Numbered from the stretch's first letter, positions 25,974-35,174 are shown. The stretch is 64,000 bases of DNA from CAZOWW01 sp964583765 (GCA_964583765.1 CAZOWW010000005.1:1-64000), one strand, 5' to 3'. Numbers and translations are program-made. The notes: a model not told the origin generated them from the letters alone.

Positions 25974-27404
25974 TCAGCCCAGGGGAGTCCGTACGCCAGA
26001 CGCGGCCTGCCCGGCCACGGCGTGCGCCGGAACGGCGTGGGTCCCGGTGGTCGCGGGGGATTCGGCCGTCCCGCTCACGGTGTCCGTGGTCGCCCCGACG
26101 AAGACCCAGCGCCGCAGCAGGAGGAACCGGATGAGGGTGGCGACCAGGTTGGCCGTGACCACCACGCCGAGCTCCGGCCAGCGGCCCGGGCGGTCGGAGG
26201 TGGCCAGGTCGAGCAGGCCCAGCGACCCGGAGGTGAGGGCCAGGCCGATGCCGAACACGACCAGGCCCTGCAGCTGGTGGCGGCCCATGCTCTCCCGCCC
26301 GCTGACGCCGAAGGTCAGCCGCCGGTTCGCCGCGGTATTGGCCACCGCGGTGATCAGCAGGGCGAGGAAGTTCGCGATCTGGGCATCCACGCCGAGGCGG
26401 AGACCGGCGAACAACGCCACGTAGGCCAGGGTGCTCACCACGCCGATGGCGCCGAAGCGCACCAGCTGCCGGATCAGGGCCAGGGTCGGGTTCATCGCGG
26501 GCCACGATACGTCCCCCACCTGTGTGTCCGGGCCGCTCCCGCGAGGATCACCCAGGGCGCCGGGGCCGGCTCCCTGAGGATCACCGGTGGCGAGCGGTGC
26601 CCGGCCGAGCTGCGCACGCAGTTGTGCCAGCGGGACCCGGCCCCGGGCCAGGGACCACGACACCCGGGCCACGCCGCGGAGGTCGGCGAGCGCCGTGGGC
26701 ACGATGTCGACGCGGCTGTCCGGGTCGTCCACCCAGTCGACCGGCACCTCGTGGATCCGCAGGCCGATGCGCTCGGCGAGCACCAGCAGCTCGCTGTCGA
26801 AGAACCACTCCTCGTCGGCGACCAGGGGCAGCAGCTGCAGGGCGACGTCCCGCCGCACGGCCTTGAAACCGCACTGGGCGTCCGAGAAGTGGGCCCGGAG
26901 TGCTCCCCGGAGCAGCAGGTTGTACGAGCGGGAGATGAACTCGCGCTTGGCGCCGCGGACCACGCGCGCCCCCCGGGCCAGCCGGCTGCCGATGGCCAGG
27001 TCGGAGTGGCCGGAGACCAGCGAGGCCACGAGCGGTGCCAGGGCCCGCAGATCGGTGGACAGGTCGACGTCCATGTAGGCCACGACCGTGGCCTCGGAGC
27101 GAGCCCACGCCTGACGCAGCGCGCGGCCGCGGCCCTTGGCGGTGAGGTGAAGGGCGCCGACGTGGTCGAGTTCCCTGCTCAGCCGGTCGGCGATCTGCGC
27201 GGTGCGGTCCGTGCTCGCGTTGTTCGCGATCGTGATCCGGAACGAGTAGGGCAGTTCCTGGCCCAGGTGGGCGTGCAGGCGGCGCACGCAACCCTCCAGC
27301 GCGGCCTCCTCGTTGTAGACCGGGACGACCACCTCGAGGACGGGGTGGGCGGTCGCGGGCTCCCAGGCACGGCGGACGGCGGGGGCGAGGTCGAGGACGG
27401 TCAT
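25974..27404 (-). CDS. GT2 glycosyltransferase fused to a GtrA-like membrane domain
   Basis: A 476-residue fusion. Residues 1-275 are a family 2 glycosyltransferase of the dolichol-phosphate-mannose-synthase type: EVVVPVYNEEAALEGCV, the DVDLSTD metal/nucleotide site near residue 113, and the acceptor segment DAQCGFKAVRRD. A Gly/Pro linker follows. Residues 325-440 form a GtrA-like domain with four helices (RFGAIGVVSTLAYVALFAGL and so on). It should charge a polyprenyl phosphate with a sugar on the inner face, the membrane part helping to flip it. The YkcB-type transferase at 30753 is the expected user. It overlaps the upstream small gene by ATGA. Confidence 0.88.
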   Translation of the reverse strand: MTVLDLAPAVRRAWEPATAHPVLEVVVPVYNEEAALEGCVRRLHAHLGQELPYSFRITIANNASTDRTAQIADRLSRELDHVGALHLTAKGRGRALRQAWARSEATVVAYMDVDLSTDLRALAPLVASLVSGHSDLAIGSRLARGARVVRGAKREFISRSYNLLLRGALRAHFSDAQCGFKAVRRDVALQLLPLVADEEWFFDSELLVLAERIGLRIHEVPVDWVDDPDSRVDIVPTALADLRGVARVSWSLARGRVPLAQLRAQLGRAPLATGDPQGAGPGALGDPRGSGPDTQVGDVSWPAMNPTLALIRQLVRFGAIGVVSTLAYVALFAGLRLGVDAQIANFLALLITAVANTAANRRLTFGVSGRESMGRHQLQGLVVFGIGLALTSGSLGLLDLATSDRPGRWPELGVVVTANLVATLIRFLLLRRWVFVGATTDTVSGTAESPATTGTHAVPAHAVAGQAASGVRTPLG

Positions 27405-27706
27405 CGCGTGTGCTCCGGGGTACGGGCGGCGCGCGGGCCACGGGGAAGGTCGGTGCCGCGGGGCGGGTTGCTGCCACGGGGGAGATCGGTGCCGCGGGTG
27501 AACGGGTCGCCCTCGGTGGGGTAGGCGCCGCAGACCGGCAGTCCGGAGAGGTCCTTGCGCACGGGGGTGAGGCCGCGTCGCCGGCTACCGGAGGCGTGTA
27601 CATGCCCCGCAGCCAGGCCGAGCGCGGTGGGGACGGCGAACAACACCGTCCCGAGGGCGGCCGCAGTGGCGGCGACGGTCGTGGCGAATGCGGTGGTTGT
27701 CGTCAT
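27401..27706 (-). CDS. Small single-helix membrane protein
   Basis: A 101-residue protein starting MTTTTAFATTVAATAAALG, with one hydrophobic segment (about residues 5-36) and then a hydrophilic tail containing VCGAYPTEGDP and small repeats (TDLPRGSNPPRGTDLPRG). No family is recognised. Its stop overlaps the start of the GT2-GtrA gene as ATGA, so the two are translationally coupled. It may be a helper or assembly subunit of that transferase. It is divergent from the two-component system across a repeat-containing promoter region. Confidence 0.6.
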   Translation of the reverse strand: MTTTTAFATTVAATAAALGTVLFAVPTALGLAAGHVHASGSRRRGLTPVRKDLSGLPVCGAYPTEGDPFTRGTDLPRGSNPPRGTDLPRGPRAARTPEHTR

Positions 27707-27795
27707 GGCATCCACGGTGCGCGTCTGCCCTGGACCGGTTCGCGGAGCCGACTGTGCGCTCCCTGTGCACACCTCGTTGCCCCTGCGCACATCCC

Positions 27796-27898
27796 GTGAC
27801 CCCCGCGCGCCTCCGTGACCCCTGCGCGCGCCTCACTGGTCTCTCGCGGATGCCGCAGCGACCTCTTGCGCACGCCGCAGTGACCTCTTGCGCATGCC
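27796..27898. promoter_or_regulatory. Direct-repeat array upstream of the two-component operon
   Basis: Two adjacent 22-base units differing at two positions (GCAGCGACCTCTTGCGCACG, then CC, at 27855-27876, and GCAGTGACCTCTTGCGCATG, then CC, at 27877-27898) are preceded by a weaker copy (27833-27854) and by GTGACCC-containing copies starting at 27796 and 27815. Spacing of 19 to 22 bases, about two helical turns, fits binding by an OmpR-type regulator on one DNA face. The rest of the 301-base intergenic region has no gene. Confidence 0.5.
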
Positions 27899-28007
27899 CA
27901 GTGGTTGAGCGTCGGTGGCGAGGAACGACCGGACCGCTCATCGATCTCACAGGAGAACCACAGCGTTTTCGAGTCCGTCGTCGAGCGGTACGAGGCACCG
28001 TGGAACC

Positions 28008-28751
28008 ATGACGGCGTTCCCTGACCCTGCCCGCGATGCCGGCAACCGGCCCATGGCGCGGCCCGACGGCTCCGCGATCCGGGTGCTCGTGGTGGACGAC
28101 GAGCCGACCATCGTCGACCTGCTCGCGATGGCATTGCGGTACGAGGGCTGCGAGGTGGAGCGGGCCGCGGACGGCACCCAGGCGCTGCGGGCGGCACACG
28201 AGTTCCGGCCCGACGCGGTGGTGCTCGACGTCATGCTCCCCGATCTGGACGGGTTCGAGGTCCTCCGGCGTATGCGTTCGGAGGATCCGGCGGTGCCGGT
28301 GCTCTTCCTCACCGCGCGCGACGCCATCGAGGACCGGGTGGCCGGGCTCACCGTCGGCGGCGACGACTACGTGACCAAGCCGTTCAGCCTCGAGGAGGTC
28401 ATCGCGCGGGTGCGTGCCCTGGTACGCCGGGCCGTGCCGGCCGAGCGCGACGCCGTGCTCGTCGTGGGGGATCTCACCCTGGACGAGGACAGCCACGAGG
28501 TCTGTCGGGACGGTGAGCAGATCAACCTCACGAGCACCGAGTACGAGCTGCTGCGGTACCTGATGCGCAACCCCCGGCGGGTCCTGAGCAAGGCCCAGAT
28601 CCTCGACCGGGTGTGGCGCTACGACTTCGGCGGCCAGGCGAACGTGGTCGAGCTGTACATCTCGTACCTGCGCAAGAAGATCGACGTCGGGCGAGCCCCG
28701 ATGATCCACACCGTGCGGGGTGCGGGCTACGTGCTCAAGCCGGCGTCATGA
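28008..28751 (+). CDS. OmpR/PhoB-type response regulator
   Basis: A 247-residue regulator. The receiver domain (about 24-140) has the acidic pair in VLVVDDEP, the phosphorylated aspartate at residue 74 in VVLDVMLPDLDG, a threonine in LFLTARD and the lysine in DDYVTKPF. The winged-helix domain (about 150-247) has LTSTEYELLRYLMRNPRRVLS and the C-terminal IHTVRGAGYVLKP hairpin. It resembles MprA/TrcR-type regulators. Its stop overlaps the start of the kinase gene as ATGA. The start ATG 28008 is weakly supported (GTGGAA upstream); ATG 28053 is an alternative. It probably controls its own operon and the divergent glycosyltransferase genes. Confidence 0.9.
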   Translation: MTAFPDPARDAGNRPMARPDGSAIRVLVVDDEPTIVDLLAMALRYEGCEVERAADGTQALRAAHEFRPDAVVLDVMLPDLDGFEVLRRMRSEDPAVPVLFLTARDAIEDRVAGLTVGGDDYVTKPFSLEEVIARVRALVRRAVPAERDAVLVVGDLTLDEDSHEVCRDGEQINLTSTEYELLRYLMRNPRRVLSKAQILDRVWRYDFGGQANVVELYISYLRKKIDVGRAPMIHTVRGAGYVLKPAS

Positions 28752-30805
28752 GCCGACGCCGTGGCCGTGGTGACCCGGCCGGGACCGTGCCGGAACGGGT
28801 CCCGGCCGGTGGCGCGCCCGCGTGTGCCGTGGCGCAACCCGGCGAGGCCGCTGGTCCGGCGGGCGGGGCCACCAGTGCCGACCTTCCGGTGGACCTGGCG
28901 GAGACGCCGGCAGCCGGTCTGCCACGGCTTCCGGGACGTCGGACCTGGCTCGGCCGGTGGTCCCTGCGGCGTCGGCTGGGCCTGACCCTCGTCGCCCTCG
29001 TCACCGCCGTCTGCCTGGTGGTCGGCACGGTCAGCGTGGTAATGCTCAACGGCTTCCTGATGCAGCGGTTGGACAGCCAGCTCACCTCGGCCGTGGGCCG
29101 CGCGCACATGTTCGTGAACCGGCCGCCGTCGTCCACGTCGTCCTCGTCCGAATCCTCGTCCTCCTCGCCGTACCCGTCCTCGCGATACCCGTCGTCGTCC
29201 TCGTCCGCCACCCGCGACTTCCCCGCGCCCGACGACATCCACGCGCCGCGGTTCCTGGGCGCGCCCGGCCAGGGCGAGGGCACGCTCGGGGTGCGGATCC
29301 GGGACGGGGTGATCGGTGAGGCGGGGCTCGTCACCAAGGAGGGCCCGGCCGCGTCGCTGTCCGACGCGCAGGTCTCGAGCCTGCTCACCCTGCCCGCCGA
29401 CGGGCGCCCGCGCACCCGCACCGTGACCGGACACGGGGAGTACCGGGTGGCCGCCTTCAAGGCGCCGGACGGGGAGATCGTGATCAGTGGTCTGCCGCTG
29501 TCCGGCGTGCAGGCCACCGTCATCCAGCTCGCCGCCGTGGTCACCGCGGTCTCGTTGGTGGCCCTGCTGCTGGCCGGTCTGATCGGCACCGCGATCCTGC
29601 GGCGCACCCTGCGTCCGCTGCGCCGGATGACCACGACCGCGATGCGGGTCTCGGAGATCCCGCTGGACCGGGGTGAGGTCGCGCTCGCGGTCCGCGTGCC
29701 GGCGGGTTACACCGACCCGGCCACCGAGGTCGGGCAGGTGGGCGCCGCGCTGAACCGGATGCTCGAGCACGTGGCCGACGCGCTCACCGCCCGTCAGGAG
29801 AGCGAGACCCGGGTACGGCGCTTCGTGGCCGACGCCAGTCACGAGCTGCGCACGCCGCTGGCCACCATCCGGGGCTACGCCGAGCTCACCCGCCGCAGTC
29901 GCAGCCGCACCCCTGAGGACGTCGGCCAGGCCCTGGACCGGATGGAGTCCGCCGCCCAGCGCATGTCAACCCTCGTGGACGAGCTCCTGCTGCTCGCGCG
30001 CCTGGACTCCGGGCGGCCGTTGAAGATAGAGGACGTCGACCTGACCCTCCTGTGCCTGGAGGGGGTCACCGACGCGCGGGCCGCGGGTCCGGGGCATCGG
30101 TGGACCCTCGTTCTTCCCGAGGAGCCGCTCCACGTGCGCGGGGACGCGCTCCACCTGCACCAGGTCGTGAGCAACCTCCTCACGAATGCCCGCACGCACA
30201 CGCCTGCGGGTACGCACATCGCGGTGTCGTTGCGTCCGGAGCCGTTGCCCCCGCCGGCCGCGGTGTCGGTCACGGCCCTGGCGTCGACGTCCTCGTCCTC
30301 GTCCTCGTCCTCGAGGCTCTCACCGTCCGCCAAACTCTCGCCGTCCGCCAAGGTCTCGGTGTCTGCCAGGCTCTCGCCGTCCGCCAAACCGTCGGGAGCG
30401 TCGGGGCCGTCCCGCTCGACCGGGACACCGGGGACCGCCGCAGGGGCCGCGGCGCCCGGAGTGCTCGTGGAGGTCGCCGACGACGGCCCGGGGATCCCTC
30501 AGGCCCTTCTGCCGGAGGTGTTCGTGCGGTTCGCGCGGGGGGACTCGTCGCGTTCGCGGGCCGCGGGGAGCACCGGACTCGGGTTGTCCATCGTCGCGGC
30601 CATCGTCGAGGCCCATGGCGGAACCGTGCGGGTCGCGAGCGAACCGGGACGAACAGTGTTCAATGTGTGGCTGCCTGTCACACCGCAACCCCACAGCAGG
30701 CCCACAGTGCCGGCGCACGCGGATCGCAGGCCCGGCCGGGACCGTGGACATCATGACGGACACTCGGTCAACCCTTCGCCGGCCGGTCGGCTCAGCACCG
30801 ACTGA
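28748..30805 (+). CDS. Sensor histidine kinase with repeat insertions
   Basis: A 685-residue membrane kinase. Helix one is near residues 78-102 and helix two near 258-283; the sensor loop between them carries a serine-rich block (SSTSSSSESSSSSP). A HAMP region leads to the phospho-acceptor motif FVADASHELRTPLATIRGY with the histidine near residue 365. The ATPase domain has an N box (HQVVSNLLTNARTHTP) near 467 and, only after a 60-residue low-complexity insert, the G1 box VADDGPGIP near 577 and G2 GSTGLGLSIVAAIV. The insert holds four in-phase copies of a 6-residue unit (LSPSAK). The gene overlaps the response regulator by 4 bases and the next gene by 53 bases. Confidence 0.9.
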   Translation: MSRRRGRGDPAGTVPERVPAGGAPACAVAQPGEAAGPAGGATSADLPVDLAETPAAGLPRLPGRRTWLGRWSLRRRLGLTLVALVTAVCLVVGTVSVVMLNGFLMQRLDSQLTSAVGRAHMFVNRPPSSTSSSSESSSSSPYPSSRYPSSSSSATRDFPAPDDIHAPRFLGAPGQGEGTLGVRIRDGVIGEAGLVTKEGPAASLSDAQVSSLLTLPADGRPRTRTVTGHGEYRVAAFKAPDGEIVISGLPLSGVQATVIQLAAVVTAVSLVALLLAGLIGTAILRRTLRPLRRMTTTAMRVSEIPLDRGEVALAVRVPAGYTDPATEVGQVGAALNRMLEHVADALTARQESETRVRRFVADASHELRTPLATIRGYAELTRRSRSRTPEDVGQALDRMESAAQRMSTLVDELLLLARLDSGRPLKIEDVDLTLLCLEGVTDARAAGPGHRWTLVLPEEPLHVRGDALHLHQVVSNLLTNARTHTPAGTHIAVSLRPEPLPPPAAVSVTALASTSSSSSSSSRLSPSAKLSPSAKVSVSARLSPSAKPSGASGPSRSTGTPGTAAGAAAPGVLVEVADDGPGIPQALLPEVFVRFARGDSSRSRAAGSTGLGLSIVAAIVEAHGGTVRVASEPGRTVFNVWLPVTPQPHSRPTVPAHADRRPGRDRGHHDGHSVNPSPAGRLSTD
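30317..30388 (+). repeat. 18-bp in-phase tandem repeat inside the kinase gene
   Basis: Four 18-base units encode LSPSAK, LSPSAK, VSVSAR and LSPSAK. They lie between the N box and the G1 box of the ATPase domain, where histidine kinases have the ATP lid region and normally no repeats. Confidence 0.9.
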
Positions 30806-33146
30806 GCCCGGTACCGACCTCGACGCCGCGCCCGCCGAGACGTGGGGCGCGAGACCGGTTCCCGAGGAGCCGGCGCATTCCCCCGGCCAGGGCCTCGCGG
30901 GCCCGGAGACCTCCGACGCATCGACGCCGAGCACCGGCGTGGCGCCCGCACCCGCCGGGCAGCCCTCGCCGGGCGCTCAGGCTCCTTCCGGACCGGTCGC
31001 TCAGGTTCCTTCGGGACCGGTCGCTCAGGTTCCTTCGGGACCGGTCGCTCAGGTTCCTTCGGGACCGGTCGCCCAGGAGGTGGACGGTCCCGGGCCGGCG
31101 CGGCGCTGGGAGCGGCCGGCCCTGGGTGGGCTGCTGCTCAGCACCGCCGTGCTGTACCTCTACGGGCTCTCGGCCAACGGCTGGTGCAATGCCTTCTATT
31201 CGGCCGCCGCGCAGGCCGGGTCGGTGAGCTGGAAGGCCTTCTTCTTCGGCTCCTCGGACGCGGCGAACTCGATCACCGTCGACAAGACCCCGGCCTCGCT
31301 GTGGGTGATGTCGCTGTCGGTGCGGGTCTTCGGCCTGAACTCCTGGAGCCTCCTGGTGCCCGAGGCCCTGATGGGCGTGGCCACGGTCGCCGTTCTCTAC
31401 TTCACCGTGCGGCGTATCTCGGGACCGGTCGCCGGGCTCCTGGCGGGCGCGACGCTGGCCCTGACTCCGGTGGCGGCCCTGATGTTCCGGTTCAACAACC
31501 CGGACGCGATGCTCGTGCTGCTGCTGACGCTGGCGGCCTGGGCGACCCTGCGTGCGGTAGAGACCGCCGGGACCCGATGGTTGGTCTACGCCGGGGTGTT
31601 CGTCGGGTTCGGCTTCCTCGCCAAGATGCTGCAGGCCTTCGTGGTGCTGCCGGTCTTCGCGCTGGTCTATCTGGTCGTGGCCCCGACGCCGGTGCGGCGC
31701 AGGATCTGGCAGCTGCTCCTCGCGGGTGCCGCGGTGCTGGTCAGCGCCGGCTGGTGGGTGGCCATCGCGTCCCTCGTGCCAGCCTCGGACCGGCCCTACT
31801 TCGGCGGGTCGCAGCACAACAGTGTCATCGAGCTGGCACTCGGCTACAACGGGCTGGGCCGGCTCACCGGTGACGAGACCGGCAGCGTCGGCGGCGGCGG
31901 TGGCGGCTTCCGTGGCGGCTTTGGTGGCGGCATCTGGGGTTCCACGGGCATCACGCGGATGTTCGACGGCGAGATCGGCGGCCAGGTCGCCTGGCTGATC
32001 CCGGCCGCTCTGGCCCTGCTCGTCGTGGGCCTGGTGGTCACGGCTCGCCGTGCCCGCACCGACCGCGAGCGGGCGGCCTACCTCCTCTGGGGCGGCTGGC
32101 TGCTCGTCACCGGGCTGCTCTTCAGCTTCATGGCCGGCATCTTCCACGCCTATTACACGATCGCGCTCGCCCCGGCGATCGGCGCCCTCGTCGGCATGGG
32201 ATCGGTGGCGTTGTGGCGTCGTCGTCGGGCCTGGTGGGCCTCCGGCGTCCTCGCGGCCGTCGTGCTGGCCACCGTGGCCTGGGCGTACGAGCTGCTCGAC
32301 CGCAGTGCCGACTGGTACCCGCAGCTACGGGTGATCGTGGTGGTCGCGGGAGTCGTGGCCGCCGTCGCGATCCTCGCGGTGCGCCTGCTCCCCGGGCGGG
32401 AGGCGAGTATCGCGGCCGTGATCGCGGTGGTGGCATGCCTGGCCGGTCCAGGCGCCTACGCCGTGCAGACCGCGGGCACCGGTCACTCCGGTTCGATCCC
32501 CACCGCCGGTCCTGCGACCTCTGGCGGGTTCGGTCCTGGGCGCGGCTTCGGCGGACGCGGCGGTGGCCCGGGTGGAGGCTTCGGCGGTGGCTTCGGCCCC
32601 GGTACCCAGCAGGGTCAGGGCCTTCCGAGCATGCCCGGCGGGCAGGGCACCACCCCGCAGGGTCAGGGCCTTCCGAGCATGCCCGGCGGGCAGAGCTTCG
32701 GCGGACGCGGCTTCGGTGGTGGCGGTGGCATGGGCGGCCTGCTCGACGCGGGGTCGACCAGCTCCGAGCTCGTCGCGCTGCTCAAGGCGAACGCTTCCTC
32801 GTACACCTGGGTCGCGGCCGCGATCGGCTCGAACAGCGCCGCCGGTATCCAGCTGTCCACGCAACTCCCCGTGATGCCCATCGGTGGCTTCAACGGCAGC
32901 GACCCGTCGCCCACGCTGGCGCAGTTCCAGCAGTACGTCCAGCAGGGCAAGATCCACTACTTCATCGGCGGTAGCGGATTCGGCGGCATGGGTCAGCGGG
33001 GCGGCAGCAACGCCTCGTCCGACATCTCCAGCTGGGTGGCCGCCAACTACACGGCCAAGACGGTGGGTGGCACCACGGTCTACGACCTGACCGCGCCGAA
33101 GAGCTCGACCACGTCGACCACCTCGACGAGTTCGCTGTCGGCCTGA
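30753..33146 (+). CDS. YkcB/GT39-type polyprenyl-phosphate-dependent glycosyltransferase
   Basis: A 797-residue membrane protein of the ArnT/PMT (GT39) superfamily. A 115-residue disordered N-terminus includes four copies of VAQVPSGP-like 8-residue units. Then come about 11 helices, with the family motif ITVDKTPASLWVMSLSVRVF in the first large loop and MFRFNNPDAMLVLLL. A Gly-rich stretch (GGGGGGFRGGFGGGIWG) is in a later loop. The C-terminus has a Gly/Gln-rich linker with two copies of QGQGLPSMPGGQ and a final extracellular domain (SSELVALLKANASSYTWVAA) as in YkcB proteins. It should transfer sugar from a polyprenyl phosphate to a cell-surface acceptor, likely supplied by the GT2-GtrA protein. 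It ends at a strong terminator. Confidence 0.9.
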   Translation: MTDTRSTLRRPVGSAPTEPGTDLDAAPAETWGARPVPEEPAHSPGQGLAGPETSDASTPSTGVAPAPAGQPSPGAQAPSGPVAQVPSGPVAQVPSGPVAQVPSGPVAQEVDGPGPARRWERPALGGLLLSTAVLYLYGLSANGWCNAFYSAAAQAGSVSWKAFFFGSSDAANSITVDKTPASLWVMSLSVRVFGLNSWSLLVPEALMGVATVAVLYFTVRRISGPVAGLLAGATLALTPVAALMFRFNNPDAMLVLLLTLAAWATLRAVETAGTRWLVYAGVFVGFGFLAKMLQAFVVLPVFALVYLVVAPTPVRRRIWQLLLAGAAVLVSAGWWVAIASLVPASDRPYFGGSQHNSVIELALGYNGLGRLTGDETGSVGGGGGGFRGGFGGGIWGSTGITRMFDGEIGGQVAWLIPAALALLVVGLVVTARRARTDRERAAYLLWGGWLLVTGLLFSFMAGIFHAYYTIALAPAIGALVGMGSVALWRRRRAWWASGVLAAVVLATVAWAYELLDRSADWYPQLRVIVVVAGVVAAVAILAVRLLPGREASIAAVIAVVACLAGPGAYAVQTAGTGHSGSIPTAGPATSGGFGPGRGFGGRGGGPGGGFGGGFGPGTQQGQGLPSMPGGQGTTPQGQGLPSMPGGQSFGGRGFGGGGGMGGLLDAGSTSSELVALLKANASSYTWVAAAIGSNSAAGIQLSTQLPVMPIGGFNGSDPSPTLAQFQQYVQQGKIHYFIGGSGFGGMGQRGGSNASSDISSWVAANYTAKTVGGTTVYDLTAPKSSTTSTTSTSSLSA
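30975..31070 (+). repeat. 24-bp in-phase tandem repeat in the YkcB-type gene
   Basis: Four 24-base units (GCTCAGGTTCCTTCGGGACC, then GGTC, with small changes in the first) at 30975-30998, 30999-31022, 31023-31046 and 31047-31070. They encode an 8-residue AQVPSGPV repeat in the disordered N-terminus. Confidence 0.92.
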
Positions 33147-33154
33147 GAGCCGGT

Positions 33155-33189
33155 GCCGGCCGGGCCCGGTCGTTCCGGGCCCGGCCGGC
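33155..33189 (+). terminator. Terminator after the two-component/glycosyltransferase operon
   Basis: A perfect 15-bp stem, GCCGGCCGGGCCCGG and CCGGGCCCGGCCGGC, with loop TCGTT, begins 8 bases after the stop of the YkcB-type gene. Confidence 0.75.
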
Positions 33190-33692
33190 CCTCAGCGGAT
33201 GACGGACGGAGCACGTCGGAGCGGGACGTCGGACAGCAGGAAGGAGGGCGGTGCCGGACGGACCCAGGGACAAGGAGACAGCGACCCCGAACAGGGACAA
33301 GGAGACAGGGGCGGACCGGGCCCGGACAGTTCGGTCCGCCCCTGTGGCATGTCCGGGCCCCTGCGGCCCGCACGGTCGGAAGCCTGGTGAGCGACCCACG
33401 GTGACCTCTCGTACCGCTCCGGGTTCGGGTAGATCCGGACGCGCGTGGGCGGTGGACGGGCTCACAGGTGTCTCATAGGTCGCTCGCGGCTCTCCCAGAC
33501 ATCGTGGTGCTTGGATGATTGTCGGCGCGTTGCTGCGGTCTTGACCGGCGTGAACCCCCTCGTTCGTGCCGATGCCTCCTGCGCAGCGTGGCTCCGGCGA
33601 AGCTTGGAACAGGAAGGACCAGTCGTGGACGATCGTCTTCGTACCCGGGACCGGGGCGCTGCGTCGATCGGGACCAGGGATCGGGGTATGCG
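33190..33692. other. Intergenic region before the exporter operon
   Basis: No gene is supported. It contains a 17-base direct repeat, CAGGGACAAGGAGACAG, at 33265-33281 and 33292-33308. A second perfect 13-bp hairpin (33306-33318 with 33332-33344) overlaps the end of the repeat. The last 200 bases should hold the promoter of the exporter operon. Confidence 0.6.
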
Positions 33693-35174
33693 ATGAAGAT
33701 CACGACGCGCTGGGTGAACGGTGGGCTCGCCGTGGGCCTCGTGCTGGCCGGCGGTGGTGTCTGGTGGGCGATGAGCGACGCCGCGCCTTCCTCGGCGTCC
33801 ACCACCCGCACCGTGACGGTGACCCGGGGTTCGGTGACGGCGACGGTGAGCGGCACCGGCAACATCACGAGCTCGGCGAGCGTCGGGGTGAACTTCGGCA
33901 CCAGCGGCACGCTCACCCGTGTCGCCGTGACGGTCGGCAGCAAGGTCAAGAAGGGCCAGGTGCTGGCCACCATCGACCCGACCTCCGCGCAGCAGGCGCT
34001 CGACTCCGCGAAGGCGCAGCTCGCCTCGCAGCAGGCCAGCTACGACCTCACGGTCGCAGGCGAGACCGACCTCACGGCCCGCAAGGACAGCCTGTCCATC
34101 CAGTCGGCCAGGCTGTCGGTGAGCTCGGCCAAGTCGAGCCTGTCGCAGACCAAGAAGCAGGCCGCCCTGGACGCCGAGGAGCAGGCCACGGCCGTCGCCC
34201 AGGCGAAGGCCGACCTGGCCGCAGGCAAGGGATCGGCCAGCGCGGTCACCCAGGCCGAGCAGCAGCAGAAGGCCACCGCCCTCAAGGACGAGCAGTCGAT
34301 CACCCAGGCCGAGCAACAGGTCTCCTCCGCCAAGAACCAGCTGGCCCAGCAGCAGCTGCAGGCCGAGACCGACGCCCAGGGCTCCACGGCGGCCCAGGTG
34401 GCGCAGGCCAAAGCGAGCCTGCTCACCGCGAAGACCACGGTCCAGGAGGCGGAGAAGACCCTGGCCGAGACGACCCTCAGGGCGCCGCAGAACGGAACGG
34501 TGCTCTCGATCTCGTCCGCGGTCGGTGACTCGGTCAGCGGCAGCGGTTCCTCCGGCTCGTCAGGTTCCTCGAGTTCGTCGGGTTCCTCCGGCTCGTCGGG
34601 TTCCTCGGGCTCCTCCGGCAGCTCGTCGAGTTCCTCGTCCAGCAGCTCGGCCAGCGGTTTCGTCGTGCTGGCGGACCTCAACCAGCTGGAGATGACGGCC
34701 AACATCGCCGAGGCGGACATCGGGTCGGTCCAGGTGGGGCAGATCGCGGCGATCACCCTGTCCGCCTCGGGTTCCTCGGTCAGCGGCAAGGTGACCGAGG
34801 TCGCCGTCGAGGGGACCACCAGCAGCAATGTCGTCCAGTACCCGGTGACCGTCGCCCTCGACGAGGCGCCGTCCGGCCTGCGCCTGGGCGCCAGCGCGGG
34901 CGTCGTGATCACCACCGGCAGTCGCAGCAACGTGCTCACCCTCTCCTCCTCGGCGATCACGACAGTCGGTCGGACCAGCACGGTGACCGTGCTCAAGGAC
35001 GGCGTGCAGACCGCGGTCCCGGTCGAGATCGGGCTGGTCGGCACGAACGCCACCGAGATCAAGAGCGGCGTGACCGAGGGCACCGTGGTCGTGGTGCCGA
35101 CCTCCACGAGCAGCGCGGGAAGCAGCAGCATCCCGCGGTTCGGCGCGGGTCTCGGCCTCGGCGGCCGGGGATGA
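33693..35174 (+). CDS. MacA-like membrane-fusion/adaptor protein
   Basis: A 493-residue exported protein anchored by one N-terminal helix (VNGGLAVGLVLAGGGVWWAM). The adaptor layout is clear: TRTVTVTRGSVTATVSGTGN, a lipoyl-like half (VKKGQVLATIDPTSAQQAL), a long Gln/Ala-rich coiled coil (about 95-265), the second lipoyl half (TLRAPQNGTVLSIS), and beta-barrel segments. Between the lipoyl and barrel parts is a tract of about 40 residues made almost only of Ser and Gly (around 285-325). In Gram-positive bacteria such proteins link an ABC exporter to substrate on the outer face. It overlaps the ATPase gene as ATGA. Confidence 0.9.
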   Translation: MKITTRWVNGGLAVGLVLAGGGVWWAMSDAAPSSASTTRTVTVTRGSVTATVSGTGNITSSASVGVNFGTSGTLTRVAVTVGSKVKKGQVLATIDPTSAQQALDSAKAQLASQQASYDLTVAGETDLTARKDSLSIQSARLSVSSAKSSLSQTKKQAALDAEEQATAVAQAKADLAAGKGSASAVTQAEQQQKATALKDEQSITQAEQQVSSAKNQLAQQQLQAETDAQGSTAAQVAQAKASLLTAKTTVQEAEKTLAETTLRAPQNGTVLSISSAVGDSVSGSGSSGSSGSSSSSGSSGSSGSSGSSGSSSSSSSSSSASGFVVLADLNQLEMTANIAEADIGSVQVGQIAAITLSASGSSVSGKVTEVAVEGTTSSNVVQYPVTVALDEAPSGLRLGASAGVVITTGSRSNVLTLSSSAITTVGRTSTVTVLKDGVQTAVPVEIGLVGTNATEIKSGVTEGTVVVVPTSTSSAGSSSIPRFGAGLGLGGRG

